This document shows, one piece after another, positions 49,126 through 58,322 of a stretch of DNA of 64,000 nt. The stretch is from assembly GCA_963974125.1 (NCBI GenBank), contig CAXBCH010000017.1:25683-89682 (forward strand). Direction: 5' to 3'. How positions within the stretch are numbered: position 1 is the stretch's first letter; the number at the start of each line of letters is the position of its first letter. The position numbers and the translations under genes are program-made. This stretch comes from Haliea sp963974125. Lineage in GTDB: Bacteria; Pseudomonadota; Gammaproteobacteria; Pseudomonadales; Halieaceae. Below the pieces are notes generated by a model. It worked only from the letters and a program-made list of their open reading frames with translations, did not search any database and was not told the origin of the DNA.

Positions 49126-50279
49126 GCCAGCTGACCGGCAGGCGTTTCGCCGCCGACCCCACGCTGTTCCTGCTGGGTCTGGCGCTGCTGCTGGTCGGTC
49201 TGGTGGCGATCAGCTCGGCATCGATCGAGTATGCTGACTGGCACTATCGCGATGCCTGGCACCACACCCGGCGGCATCTCATGTACGTGCTGATATCTGT
49301 CACGGCGGCAGTCGTGGTCTACCGCCTGCCCCCCAGGTTCTGGCTGGCCAGCGGCTGGATGTGGCTGCTCGCGGGTCTGGCTGCGCTGGTGCTGGTACTG
49401 CTGCCGGGAATCGGCAAGGAAGTGAACGGTGCCCAGCGCTGGCTGCCGGTGGGGCCGTTTACCCTGCAACCCTCCGAGTTTGCAAAATTCACCATGGTCA
49501 TTTACCTGGCCGGCTATCTGGTGCGGCAGGCGCAGGAAGTGCGCAACGAACTCACCGGTTTCCTCAAGCCCATGGGTGTGCTGGGGCTGGTCACCGTGTT
49601 GCTGATGGCAGAGCCCGACTTTGGTGCCACCGTCATCGTGGTGGCCACCGCGTTCGGTATGCTGTTCCTGGCCGGGGTCAAGCTGGTCCATTTTCTCTCC
49701 GTACTGGCGCTGAGCCTGCTGGGCCTGGTGGGGCTGATCTTTGCTGCACCCTACCGTGTTGCACGCCTGACCGCCTACACTGACCCCTGGGCCGACCCCT
49801 ACGGCAGTGGCTTCCAGCTGATCCAGTCGCTCATTGCCTTCGGCCGCGGCGAGTGGCTGGGGGTGGGCCTGGGCAACAGTGTGCAGAAGCTGTTCTACCT
49901 GCCGGAAGCCCATACCGACTTCGTGTTTTCCATCTGGGCCGAGGAAACCGGCTTCCTCGGCTCCCTGCTGGTGATTGGCCTGTTCAGCGCCCTGATCGGT
50001 CGCATCCTCTGGGTGGCACGGCGTGCCCAGGCGGTGTCGGAGGATTTCGGTGCCTACCTCTGTTACGGCGTGGCGCTGGTGTTCTCCGGCCAGGCCTTCG
50101 TCAATATGGGGGTCAGCTCTGGGCTGCTGCCCACCAAGGGTTTGACCCTGCCCTTTGTCAGCTACGGCGGTACCAGCCTGATTGTCTGCTGCTGCATGCT
50201 GGCGCTGGTGCTGCGCATTGAGCGGGAATTGCCGACAGCCCCGGTACGCAAGCCACGCACGGCGGGAGCGGGCGCATGA
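49122..50279 (+). CDS. ftsW: Septal peptidoglycan glycosyltransferase FtsW
   Basis: FtsW (385 aa) is the SEDS-family polymerase of septal peptidoglycan, partner of FtsI. About ten membrane segments are seen. SEDS signatures include NGAQRWLPVGPFTLQPSEFAK, MAEPDFGATVIV, the catalytic-region Asp in the loop after membrane segment 7, HTDFVFSIWAEETGFLGSL and the C-terminal GLTLPFVSYGGTSLI. ATGA overlaps join it to murD and murG. Confidence 0.98.
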   Translation: MSQLTGRRFAADPTLFLLGLALLLVGLVAISSASIEYADWHYRDAWHHTRRHLMYVLISVTAAVVVYRLPPRFWLASGWMWLLAGLAALVLVLLPGIGKEVNGAQRWLPVGPFTLQPSEFAKFTMVIYLAGYLVRQAQEVRNELTGFLKPMGVLGLVTVLLMAEPDFGATVIVVATAFGMLFLAGVKLVHFLSVLALSLLGLVGLIFAAPYRVARLTAYTDPWADPYGSGFQLIQSLIAFGRGEWLGVGLGNSVQKLFYLPEAHTDFVFSIWAEETGFLGSLLVIGLFSALIGRILWVARRAQAVSEDFGAYLCYGVALVFSGQAFVNMGVSSGLLPTKGLTLPFVSYGGTSLIVCCCMLALVLRIERELPTAPVRKPRTAGAGA

Positions 50280-51379
50280 GTGCCGCGGCCCCCCTGGTGT
50301 TGATCATGGCCGGTGGTACCGGCGGACACGTGTATCCGGCGCTGGCGGTGGCAGAAGAGCTGCGCCAGCGCGGCTACCGGATCGCCTGGGTCGGGACCGC
50401 CCGTGGTCTCGAGGCGCGGGTGGTGCCCGCGGCCGGCTTCGCGCTGCACACGCTGGCGGTGCGCGGTGTCCGCGGCAAGAATCTGCTGCAGACGGCGCTG
50501 GGACTGTGGCTGCTACTGTGGTCTTCGCTGCAGGCCCTGCGCCTGGTGTGGCGCCTGTCCCCGGCCTGCGTGGTGGGCATGGGGGGCTACGTGGCCGGCC
50601 CCGCCGGACTGGCGGCGTGGATGCTGCGCAAACCGCTGCTGATTCACGAGCAGAATGCCGTTGCCGGCACCACCAACCGCCTGCTGGCGCCGCTGGCGAG
50701 TGTCGTAGTGTGCGGATTCCGTGGCGCCTTCCGCGACGACCAGCCGCTGCGGGTGCTGGGTAATCCGGTGCGGCAGGCGCTGCTGGACGCCGCTCTTGAG
50801 CACCAGTGGGACTACCACGGCCAGCGCCCCCTGCAGGTGCTGGTGCTGGGTGGCAGCCTCGGTGCCCAGGCGATCAACCAGCTGCTGCCAGAGGCCCTGC
50901 GCCAGCTGCGCCAGCGGGTGGGCGAGGGCGCGATCAGTGTCTGGCACCAGTCCGGGGTTGCCCATCTCGACAGCCTGCAGCAGGAATACGGGCCCCTGCT
51001 CGAGCAGGCCGTGCGGGTGAGCGCCTATATCGAGGACATGGCGGAGGCCTACGCCTGGGCCGATATCGTGGTCTGCCGGGCCGGGGCACTGACGGTATCG
51101 GAGCTGGCGATCATGGGGCGTCCTGCGCTGCTGATTCCCCTGCCCGGTGCCATTGATGATCACCAGACCGGTAATGCCCGCGCCCTGTCTGATCGCGGTG
51201 CCGCCTTGCTGTTGCGCCAGTCCGAGCTGCAGGCGAAAGATCTTGCCGCCACCCTGGCTGGCTATATTGCAGCCCCGAAGCGCCTCGCCGCGATGGCCCA
51301 CGCCGCCGCGGCGGCGGCCATGCCGCAGGCCACCGTGCAGGTTGCCGACCTGTGTGAGGAGCTGATGCGCCATGACTGA
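50276..51379 (+). CDS. murG: Lipid II synthase MurG
   Basis: MurG (367 aa) transfers GlcNAc from UDP-GlcNAc to lipid I. The GT28 N domain has the glycine loop MAGGTGGHVYPALAVAEEL (residues about 10-28) and GMGGYVAGP (near residue 102), and the C domain has VLGGSLGAQAINQLLPEAL and VCRAGALTVSELAIMGRPALLIPLP. The start overlaps ftsW, and its end overlaps murC by 8 bases. Confidence 0.98.
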   Translation: MSAAAPLVLIMAGGTGGHVYPALAVAEELRQRGYRIAWVGTARGLEARVVPAAGFALHTLAVRGVRGKNLLQTALGLWLLLWSSLQALRLVWRLSPACVVGMGGYVAGPAGLAAWMLRKPLLIHEQNAVAGTTNRLLAPLASVVVCGFRGAFRDDQPLRVLGNPVRQALLDAALEHQWDYHGQRPLQVLVLGGSLGAQAINQLLPEALRQLRQRVGEGAISVWHQSGVAHLDSLQQEYGPLLEQAVRVSAYIEDMAEAYAWADIVVCRAGALTVSELAIMGRPALLIPLPGAIDDHQTGNARALSDRGAALLLRQSELQAKDLAATLAGYIAAPKRLAAMAHAAAAAAMPQATVQVADLCEELMRHD

Positions 51380-52808
51380 GAGAAATCCCTACACAGTGCC
51401 GGAAATGCGCCGCATCCGCCGCATTCACATGATCGGCGTTGGCGGTACCGGCATGAGCGGTATTGCCGAGGTGCTGGTCAACCTCGGCTACGAGGTGTCG
51501 GGGTCGGACCTGCGTGCAAGCTCGGTAACCGAGCGTTTGCAGCACAAGGGAATCCGCGTTTTTATCGGCCATTCCGCCGACAATCTGCAGGCAGCTGACG
51601 TGGTAGTGAGCTCCAGCGCGGTCCACGCCGACAATCCGGAAGTGGTGGCGGCCCGGGCGGCGCGGATTCCGGTGGTGCCCCGCGCCGAAATGCTGGCGGA
51701 GTTGATGCGCTACCGCCACGGTATTGCGGTAGCCGGCACCCACGGCAAGACCACCACCACCAGCCTGATTGCCGCAGTATTCGCCGAGGCCGGCCTGGAT
51801 CCCACGTTTGTCATCGGCGGTCTGGTGAACTCCGCCGGCAGCAACGCGCAGCTCGGTGCCAGCCGTTTCCTGGTGGCAGAGGCTGACGAGAGCGATGCCT
51901 CCTTCCTGCACCTGCAGCCCATGGTCACGGTGGTGACCAATATCGAAGCGGACCACATGGAAACCTACGGCGGCGACTTTGCCACCTTGCGCGGGACCTT
52001 CCTCGAGTTCCTGCACAACCTGCCGTTCTACGGCCTGGCTGTACTCTGCATCGACGACGCGGTGGTCGCCGGGCTGGTGCCGGACCTGTCGCGGCAGTTC
52101 CTGACCTACGGCTTTGCCGACGACGCCGACTACCGGGTCACCAATGTCCGCAAGCAGGGGCTGACGACTGCGTTCACGGTGCAGCGCCCCGCGGGCATGG
52201 CGCCGCTGGAAATACTGTTGAACATGCCCGGCGCGCACAACGTCCTCAATGCCACCGCGGCCGTGGCCGTGGCCTGTGACGAGGGCGTTGACGATGCGGC
52301 GATCCAGGGCGGCCTGGCAGGTTTTGCCGGCGTCGGGCGCCGCTTCAGCGTGCTCGGCGAGCTGGTCTTTGCCGGTGGCAGCGCGCTGTTGGTGGATGAC
52401 TACGGACACCATCCCACCGAGGTGCGGGCAACGCTGGAGTCAGCGCGCCAGGCCTGGCCGGAGCGGCGTGTGGTCATGGTTTACCAGCCGCACCGCTATT
52501 CCCGTACCCGCGATCTGTACGAGGACTTCGTGGCGGTACTGTCCCGTTGTGATGTGCTGCTGTTGCTCGACGTTTATCCCGCGGGGGAAGAGCCGATTCC
52601 GGGCGCCGACAGCCGCAGCCTGACCCGCAGCATTCGTCAGCGCGGGCAGATGGAGCCGGTTTTTGTCGACAGTATTGACGAGGTGGCGGCGGTCCTGCGC
52701 GGGATTCTGCGCGATGGCGACGTGGTCATCACCCAGGGCGCGGGCAATATCGGCCGGCTGGCGCAGGATCTGCAGGCCCTGGGCAATCTTGGGGAGAACA
52801 GGCAATGA
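51372..52808 (+). CDS. murC: UDP-MurNAc:L-alanine ligase
   Basis: MurC (478 aa) adds the first amino acid of the stem peptide. The signatures are IHMIGVGGTGMSGIAEVL (near residue 18), the ATP loop AGTHGKTTTTSLIAAVF (near 120), VTNIEADHMETYGGDF and VVMVYQPHRYSRTRDL (near 370). No murB lies between murC and ddlB, in keeping with Pseudomonas-type gammaproteobacterial clusters. The stop overlaps ddlB. Confidence 0.98.
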   Translation: MTERNPYTVPEMRRIRRIHMIGVGGTGMSGIAEVLVNLGYEVSGSDLRASSVTERLQHKGIRVFIGHSADNLQAADVVVSSSAVHADNPEVVAARAARIPVVPRAEMLAELMRYRHGIAVAGTHGKTTTTSLIAAVFAEAGLDPTFVIGGLVNSAGSNAQLGASRFLVAEADESDASFLHLQPMVTVVTNIEADHMETYGGDFATLRGTFLEFLHNLPFYGLAVLCIDDAVVAGLVPDLSRQFLTYGFADDADYRVTNVRKQGLTTAFTVQRPAGMAPLEILLNMPGAHNVLNATAAVAVACDEGVDDAAIQGGLAGFAGVGRRFSVLGELVFAGGSALLVDDYGHHPTEVRATLESARQAWPERRVVMVYQPHRYSRTRDLYEDFVAVLSRCDVLLLLDVYPAGEEPIPGADSRSLTRSIRQRGQMEPVFVDSIDEVAAVLRGILRDGDVVITQGAGNIGRLAQDLQALGNLGENRQ

Positions 52809-53737
52809 GCTGGGAACTGGCCTCGGCCGGAACAGTCGCGGTACTGCTGGGCGGTCGCTCGGCGGAGCGGGAGATTTCCCTGCAGACCGGCGCCACCATC
52901 GTCGCCGCGCTGTCCAGCCTCGGCTGCACGGTGCGGGAAGTGGACCCGGCCGTGGATGGCTGGGTAGCGCGGCTCGAGGGTGTCAGCTTTGCCTTCAATG
53001 CCCTGCACGGTCCCGGTGGCGAGGACGGTGTCATCCAGGGCGCACTCGAGACATTGCGGGTGCCCTACTCGGGTTCCGGCGTGCTCGGCTCGGCGCTGGC
53101 CATGGACAAGCAGCGCAGCAAGCAGCTGTGGCAGGGCGTCGGCGTTGCCACCGGCGGTTTCGTCACGCTCGCTGCGGACACTGACTGGGAAGCGGTGATT
53201 GCACGCTTTGGCAAGGTGTTCGTGAAGCCGGCCTGCGAGGGTTCCAGCGTGGGCATGGCCCCGGCGGCAACCCCCGTTGCGCTCGCCGCTGCGTATCGCA
53301 AGGCCGCCGCCTTTGGCAATACGGTACTGGCGGAACAGTTCATCAACGGACCGGAATACACCGTCGCGGTACTCGGGAGCGAAACCCTGCCCTCCATTCG
53401 CATGGAGACCGATCGCGAGTTCTACGACTACGAGGCCAAGTACCTCGCCGACGACACCCGCTACCACTGCCCCAGCGGTTTGAACGCGGCCGACGAGGCG
53501 GAGGCCAGTGCCCTGGCCCTGGCGGCATTTCGCAGCCTGGGCTGCTCCGTGTGGGGGCGCGTCGACCTGATGCGGGACGCCGACGGCCGCTTTTACGTAC
53601 TGGAGGTCAATACCATTCCGGGCATGACCTCGCACAGCCTGGTGCCGATGGCGGCGCGGGCGGTGGGAATGTCCATTGCCGCACTGGTGCGGCGCATCGT
53701 CGAACTGAGCTGGGAGGGTCGCCGGCACCATGGCTGA
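52805..53737 (+). CDS. ddlB: D-alanine:D-alanine ligase B
   Basis: DdlB (310 aa) makes the D-Ala-D-Ala dipeptide used by MurF. The ATP-grasp fold is recognised from VLLGGRSAEREISLQTG (near residue 14), NALHGPGGEDGVIQGALE, VKPACEGSSVGMAPA and the metal-binding VLEVNTIPGMTSHSLVPMAA near the C-terminus. It overlaps murC by 4 bases and ftsQ by 8 bases. Confidence 0.98.
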   Translation: MSWELASAGTVAVLLGGRSAEREISLQTGATIVAALSSLGCTVREVDPAVDGWVARLEGVSFAFNALHGPGGEDGVIQGALETLRVPYSGSGVLGSALAMDKQRSKQLWQGVGVATGGFVTLAADTDWEAVIARFGKVFVKPACEGSSVGMAPAATPVALAAAYRKAAAFGNTVLAEQFINGPEYTVAVLGSETLPSIRMETDREFYDYEAKYLADDTRYHCPSGLNAADEAEASALALAAFRSLGCSVWGRVDLMRDADGRFYVLEVNTIPGMTSHSLVPMAARAVGMSIAALVRRIVELSWEGRRHHG

Positions 53738-54608
53738 ACCGCGCACAACCGGCAAATCCCCCGCCACGGCCAGGGTCCGCCGTCGCAGCGCCGCCGGCGC
53801 CACCCGGCGGCGGCCGGCACAGGCACCGCGTAACGGCGCCCGGGCGCGCTTGGGCCTGCGCCTGCTGGACGGCTGGGTCAACCGCATGCTGGTACTGGTT
53901 GCGGTGGGCGTCGTGGCTGTCGCGGGGCTGCAGGGCTGGATTGTACTGCAGGAGATCCCGGTGGAGCGCATCAGTGTCACCGGCACCTTGCACCGGACCC
54001 AGACTGAGGTGGTGCAGGAGATGGTGCAGCCGGCGCTGGTCGGGGGCTTCCTCGGTGCCGACCTGGAGCAGGTGCAGACGCAGCTGCAGGCGCTGCCCTG
54101 GATCTATCGGGTATCCGTGCGCCGGCGCTGGCCCAACGCGCTGGAGATCAACGTGCAGGAGCAGTTGCCGATCGCGCGCTGGGGCGAGGGCGGCTACCTG
54201 AATCACGAGGGCGAGGTGTTCCACTCCGCGGGCATCCAGGGCGAGGAGGCCCTGCCCCGGCTGGAGGGGCCGGCCGGCTCGACACGGCAGCTGATCGTCA
54301 GCTACCAGCAGCTGGGGGAATTGCTGCAGCCGCTGTCGCTGGAGCTGCGGGAGCTGTCCCTGGATGATCGCGGGCACCTCCGGGCGGTGCTGGCGGGGGG
54401 CATGGAACTGGTGCTGGGCAATACCGAATTTGGCGAGCGCCTGCAGCGCTTCGCCACCGTCTATCGCAGTGAATTGGCGGAGCGTGCCGCTGAGGTGAAG
54501 CGGGTGGACCTGCGCTATGAGAGCGGTCTCGCGGTTGCGTTCCGCGAGCCGGAACTACCGGCCCGGGAAGAACCTGGCACCCAGGTGGCGGGTATCGTCA
54601 ATGACTGA
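53730..54608 (+). CDS. ftsQ: Cell division protein FtsQ
   Basis: FtsQ (292 aa) recruits FtsB/FtsL to the divisome. A basic Arg/Ala-rich cytoplasmic tail of about 50 residues precedes one membrane segment (VNRMLVLVAVGVVAVAGLQGWIV), then a POTRA domain (VERISVTGTLHRTQTEVVQEMV, WIYRVSVRRRWPNALEINVQEQLPIARW) and the FtsQ beta domain. The ATG overlaps the end of ddlB. It is 23 bases before ftsA. Confidence 0.95.
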   Translation: MAEPRTTGKSPATARVRRRSAAGATRRRPAQAPRNGARARLGLRLLDGWVNRMLVLVAVGVVAVAGLQGWIVLQEIPVERISVTGTLHRTQTEVVQEMVQPALVGGFLGADLEQVQTQLQALPWIYRVSVRRRWPNALEINVQEQLPIARWGEGGYLNHEGEVFHSAGIQGEEALPRLEGPAGSTRQLIVSYQQLGELLQPLSLELRELSLDDRGHLRAVLAGGMELVLGNTEFGERLQRFATVYRSELAERAAEVKRVDLRYESGLAVAFREPELPAREEPGTQVAGIVND

Positions 54609-54631
54609 TTCAGTGGGGGAGTGACACTGCC

Positions 54632-55870
54632 ATGGGCAGCGGACAGGACAGACGGATGATCGTGGGACTGGATATCGGCACCTCCAAGGTGGTCGCCCTG
54701 GTGGGCGAGTTCAACGCCGAGGGCGGCATCGAGATCGTGGGCATTGGCTCGCATCCCTCGAAGGGGATGAAGAAGGGCGTGATCATCAACATCGAATCCA
54801 CCGTGCAGTCGATCCAGCGCGCGGTGGAGGAGGCCGAGCTGATGGCGGGCTGCCAGATTCACTCCGTGTATGTGGGTATTGCCGGCAGCCATATTCGCAG
54901 CCTGAACTCCCACGGCATCGTCGCGATTCGCGATCGCGAGGTGCAGGGGGCGGATCTGGAACGGGTGATCGACGCCGCCCAGGCGGTGGCCATACCCGCG
55001 GACCAGAAGATCCTGCACATCCTGCCGCAGGAATACGTGATCGATAACCAGGAGGGCATCAAGGAACCGCTGGGCATGTCCGGGGTGCGGCTGGAAGCCA
55101 AGGTGCACCTGGTGACCTGCGCGGTGAACGCGGCCCAGAACATCGAGAAATGCATCCGCCGCTGCGGCCTGGACGTGGAGGAAATCATTCTCGAGCAGCT
55201 GGCGTCGAGCTACTCGGTGCTGACTGATGACGAACGCGAGCTGGGCGTCTGCCTGGTGGACATCGGCGGCGGCACCACCGATATCGCCATCTTCACCGAC
55301 GGCTCCATCCGGCACACCGGGGTGATCCCGATCGCCGGTGACCAGGTGACTAACGATATCGCCATGGCCCTGCGTACGCCCACCCAGCACGCGGAAGAAA
55401 TCAAGATCAAGTACGCCTGTGCCCTGACCCAGCTGGCGGGGCCGGACGAGACCATCAAGGTGCCCAGCGTCGGCGATCGGCCGCCCCGGGATCTGTCGCG
55501 GCAGTCCCTCGCGGAAGTCGTCGAGCCACGCTACGACGAGCTGTTCACCCTGATCCAGGCCGAGCTGCGCCGCAGCGGCTACGAGGAGATGATCCCGGCC
55601 GGCGTGGTCCTCACCGGCGGTACGGCCAAGATGGAGGGCGTGGTGGAGTTGGCCGAGGAGATATTTCACATGCCGGTGCGGGTAGGTTACCCGCAGTCGG
55701 TGAAGGGCCTGAATGACATTGTCCGCAACCCGATCTACGCCACCGGCGTGGGGTTGCTGCAGTACGGGCAGAAGAACAGCAGTGAGCGTGCGGGCAGTGC
55801 CAGCCGGGGCAGTGTCCCCGGCGAGGGCATGCTGGCGCGCTTCAAGGGCTGGATACAGAGCAATTTCTAG
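54632..55870 (+). CDS. ftsA: Cell division actin FtsA
   Basis: FtsA (412 aa) tethers FtsZ to the membrane and recruits later division proteins. The actin fold is seen from IVGLDIGTSKVVALVG at the N-terminus, the 1C subdomain, VDIGGGTTDIAIFTDG (phosphate 2, near residue 207) and VVLTGGTAKMEGVVEL. The C-terminal amphipathic helix (MLARFKGWIQSNF) is the membrane-targeting sequence. It precedes ftsZ by 60 bases. Confidence 0.98.
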   Translation: MGSGQDRRMIVGLDIGTSKVVALVGEFNAEGGIEIVGIGSHPSKGMKKGVIINIESTVQSIQRAVEEAELMAGCQIHSVYVGIAGSHIRSLNSHGIVAIRDREVQGADLERVIDAAQAVAIPADQKILHILPQEYVIDNQEGIKEPLGMSGVRLEAKVHLVTCAVNAAQNIEKCIRRCGLDVEEIILEQLASSYSVLTDDERELGVCLVDIGGGTTDIAIFTDGSIRHTGVIPIAGDQVTNDIAMALRTPTQHAEEIKIKYACALTQLAGPDETIKVPSVGDRPPRDLSRQSLAEVVEPRYDELFTLIQAELRRSGYEEMIPAGVVLTGGTAKMEGVVELAEEIFHMPVRVGYPQSVKGLNDIVRNPIYATGVGLLQYGQKNSSERAGSASRGSVPGEGMLARFKGWIQSNF

Positions 55871-55888
55871 GATTTCAGGCGGTAAACC

Positions 55889-55906
55889 GTCGCGCTTCGG
55901 CGCGGC
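55889..55906 (+). promoter_or_regulatory. TTCG-tetraloop hairpin in the ftsA-ftsZ gap
   Basis: The arms CGCGC (55891-55895) and GCGCG (55900-55904) flank TTCG, the very stable C(UUCG)G tetraloop; two more pairs (one wobble) extend it to 55889-55906. It lies 24 bases before the ftsZ ATG, just ahead of the GGGGAG ribosome binding site. It might protect or set the 5' end of processed ftsZ mRNA; this is inference. Confidence 0.5.
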
Positions 55907-55930
55907 ACCATAGCAAAGGGGAGAAACACC

Positions 55931-57091
55931 ATGTTTGAACTTATCGACAACGTACCACAGAACGCGGTTATCAAAGTCATCGGAGTCGGTGGTGGCGGTG
56001 GTAACGCCGTGAAACACATGATCGAGAATCTGGTCGAGGGTGTGGACTTCATTTGTGCCAACACCGACGCCCAGGCGCTGTCGGATATCCGTTCCAAAAC
56101 GGTCCTGCAGCTGGGTGGCGCCATCACCAAGGGCCTCGGTGCCGGCGCCAACCCGGATATCGGCCGGGCGGCGGCCCTGGAGGACAGGGACCGGATTGCG
56201 GAAGCCCTGCGCGGTGCCGACATGGTGTTCATCACCGCCGGCATGGGTGGCGGTACCGGCACCGGCGGCGCCCCGATCGTGGCGGAAGTGGCTCGCGAAA
56301 TGGGTATTCTTACGGTGGCGGTAGTGACGCGTCCGTTCCCGTTCGAGGGCAAAAAACGCCTCGCGATTGCCGAGGCCGGAGTGCGGGAACTGCAGCAACA
56401 CGTTGACTCGCTGATCACCATTCCCAACGAGAAACTGCTGGAGGTTCTCGGAAAAAGTACCAGTTTATTGGATGCCTTCAAGGAAGCGAATGATGTATTG
56501 TTGGGCGCAGTTCAGGGTATCGCCGACCTGATTATCCGCCCCGGCATGATCAACGTGGATTTCGCCGATGTGCGCACGGTGATGTCGGAAATGGGCATGG
56601 CGATGATGGGTACCGGCAGCGCCCGCGGCGAGAATCGCGCCCGGGAAGCGGCGGAACGCGCCATCAACAGCCCGCTGCTGGACGACATTGATCTGCGCGG
56701 GGCCCGCGGTATCCTGGTAAACATAACCGCCGGGCTGGATCTGTCGCTGGGTGAATTCTCCGAAGTTGGCGACACCATTGAGGAGTTTGCCTCGGACGAT
56801 GCCACCGTGGTGGTCGGAACCGTCATTGATCCGAACATGACGGACGAGATCAAGGTAACGGTGGTTGCCACGGGTCTCGGCGGCGAAGTAGTGAGAGCGG
56901 CTACACTGCAGGTCGTGGATTCCGCGCCTCGCACGGTAGAAGCGGTATCGGATGAGCCGGATTACCGGGAGCTGGATCTCCCCACGGGCCTGCGCCGGGC
57001 GCGCTCTGCCGGTGGGGCTCAGGCTGCGGCCACAGGTGGCGGTGGTGATTATTTTGACATTCCCGCGTTTTTGCGGCGACAGGCGGACTAG
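55931..57091 (+). CDS. ftsZ: Cell division tubulin FtsZ
   Basis: FtsZ (386 aa) is the GTPase that forms the Z-ring. The tubulin signature GGGTGTG is at residues 106-112, the T7 loop NVDFADVRTVMSEMG is near residue 205, and the conserved C-terminal peptide DIPAFLRRQAD ends the protein after a short linker. The strong ribosome binding site GGGGAG is 8-9 bases before the ATG. Confidence 0.99.
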   Translation: MFELIDNVPQNAVIKVIGVGGGGGNAVKHMIENLVEGVDFICANTDAQALSDIRSKTVLQLGGAITKGLGAGANPDIGRAAALEDRDRIAEALRGADMVFITAGMGGGTGTGGAPIVAEVAREMGILTVAVVTRPFPFEGKKRLAIAEAGVRELQQHVDSLITIPNEKLLEVLGKSTSLLDAFKEANDVLLGAVQGIADLIIRPGMINVDFADVRTVMSEMGMAMMGTGSARGENRAREAAERAINSPLLDDIDLRGARGILVNITAGLDLSLGEFSEVGDTIEEFASDDATVVVGTVIDPNMTDEIKVTVVATGLGGEVVRAATLQVVDSAPRTVEAVSDEPDYRELDLPTGLRRARSAGGAQAAATGGGGDYFDIPAFLRRQAD

Positions 57092-57159
57092 CGAGGCCCT
57101 TCCGACACTCTGATCGGGCGCCCCGCAAGCTGCAGAGCACCGAAAATGGGTGAAGGACT

Positions 57160-58071
57160 ATGATTCGACAGCGCACATTACGCAATGCCATCAAGGCGAC
57201 GGGCGTGGGTTTGCACACCGGTGAGAAAGTGTACCTCACGCTGTGCCCGGCCCCGGTCAACGCCGGGATTGTGTTCAGGCGCGTGGATCTGGATCCGGTG
57301 GTCGAGATTCCGGCGCGGGCCGAGAACGTGCGGGAAACCACTTTGTCGACAACCCTGATCGCCAATGGCGAGAAGGTATCGACGGTGGAACACCTGCTGT
57401 CCGCCATGGCGGGCCTCGGTATCGATAACGCCTTCATCGATGTCAGTGCGTCGGAAGTGCCGATCATGGACGGTAGTGCGGGCCCCTTTGTGTTCCTGAT
57501 CCAGTCCGCTGGCATTGAGGAACAGAACGCGGCCAAGAAGTTTATCCGCATCAAGCGTCCGGTCACGGTGGAAGACGGGGACAAGACAGCCAGCTTTCTC
57601 CCCTTTAATGGCTTCAAGGTCTCGTTTTCCATCGATTTCGACCACCCGGTGTTCCGCGAGCGCTCACCTCACGCCGAAATCGATTTTTCCAGCACCTCCT
57701 TCGTCAAGGAGGTGAGCCGCGCCCGTACCTTCGGTTTCATGCACGAGATCGAGTACCTGCGCTCCCAGGGCCTCGCCCGCGGCGGCAGTGTGGACAACGC
57801 CATCGTTGTGGACGAGTATCGCATCCTCAACCAGGACGGCCTCCGTTACGACGACGAGTTCGTCAAGCACAAGATCCTCGACGCCATCGGCGACCTGTAT
57901 CTGCTCGGCTACGGCGTGATCGGCGAGTACCGCGCGCACAAGTCCGGCCACGCCCTCAACAATGCCTCCCTGCGGGCGCTGATCGCGCAGCCCGATGCCT
58001 GGGAGATGGTCACCTTCGAAGACGAGGCCACCGCCCCGATCTCCTATTCCCTGAGCCCGGTCGCGGCCTGA
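57160..58071 (+). CDS. lpxC: UDP-3-O-acyl-N-acetylglucosamine deacetylase
   Basis: LpxC (303 aa) is the zinc deacetylase that commits UDP-GlcNAc to lipid A. The zinc ligands are His78 (VEHLLSAMAGL), His237 and Asp241 (HKILDAIGDL), and the catalytic His264 lies in HKSGHALNN. Numbering equals that of the Pseudomonas enzyme. It closes the dcw cluster in the usual position after ftsZ. Confidence 0.99.
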   Translation: MIRQRTLRNAIKATGVGLHTGEKVYLTLCPAPVNAGIVFRRVDLDPVVEIPARAENVRETTLSTTLIANGEKVSTVEHLLSAMAGLGIDNAFIDVSASEVPIMDGSAGPFVFLIQSAGIEEQNAAKKFIRIKRPVTVEDGDKTASFLPFNGFKVSFSIDFDHPVFRERSPHAEIDFSSTSFVKEVSRARTFGFMHEIEYLRSQGLARGGSVDNAIVVDEYRILNQDGLRYDDEFVKHKILDAIGDLYLLGYGVIGEYRAHKSGHALNNASLRALIAQPDAWEMVTFEDEATAPISYSLSPVAA

Positions 58072-58322
58072 TCCCCCCCGGCAGGGCACGGTCCCGGCCC
58101 CAGGCAAAGCACGGGCCCGCACCTGCCCGCCACCTGCCCCCGCCTGCCCCCTGCCTGCCCCCTGCCTGCTCGTCAGTAACTTCACTCCGGTCAGGTGGCG
58201 GCCAGCCCCGGGCCCGCTACCGCGTCGAGTGACCTGTTCACTCCGGCGGTCGATTATTGGTGTTGGTAATATTCACGTGACTATGGCACACTCCGCCGTC
58301 AGCTCATTGCAGCCGGTTGCAA
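58072..58322. other. Non-coding GC-rich gap between lpxC and the M23 gene
   Basis: This 251-base gap has no convincing gene. Its first half is C-rich low complexity, including an 11-base unit CCTGCCCCCTG twice in tandem (58143-58164) with degenerate copies before it. In Pseudomonas the gene dciA (DUF721) stands between lpxC and the M23 gene. No DUF721-like frame of adequate length is visible here. Confidence 0.6.

Noticed and set aside
54515..56401. A 628-codon minus-strand frame opposite ftsA and ftsZ.
   Set aside because: It is antisense to two essential, unmistakable genes and spans the gap between them; no promoter, ribosome binding site or domain supports it.
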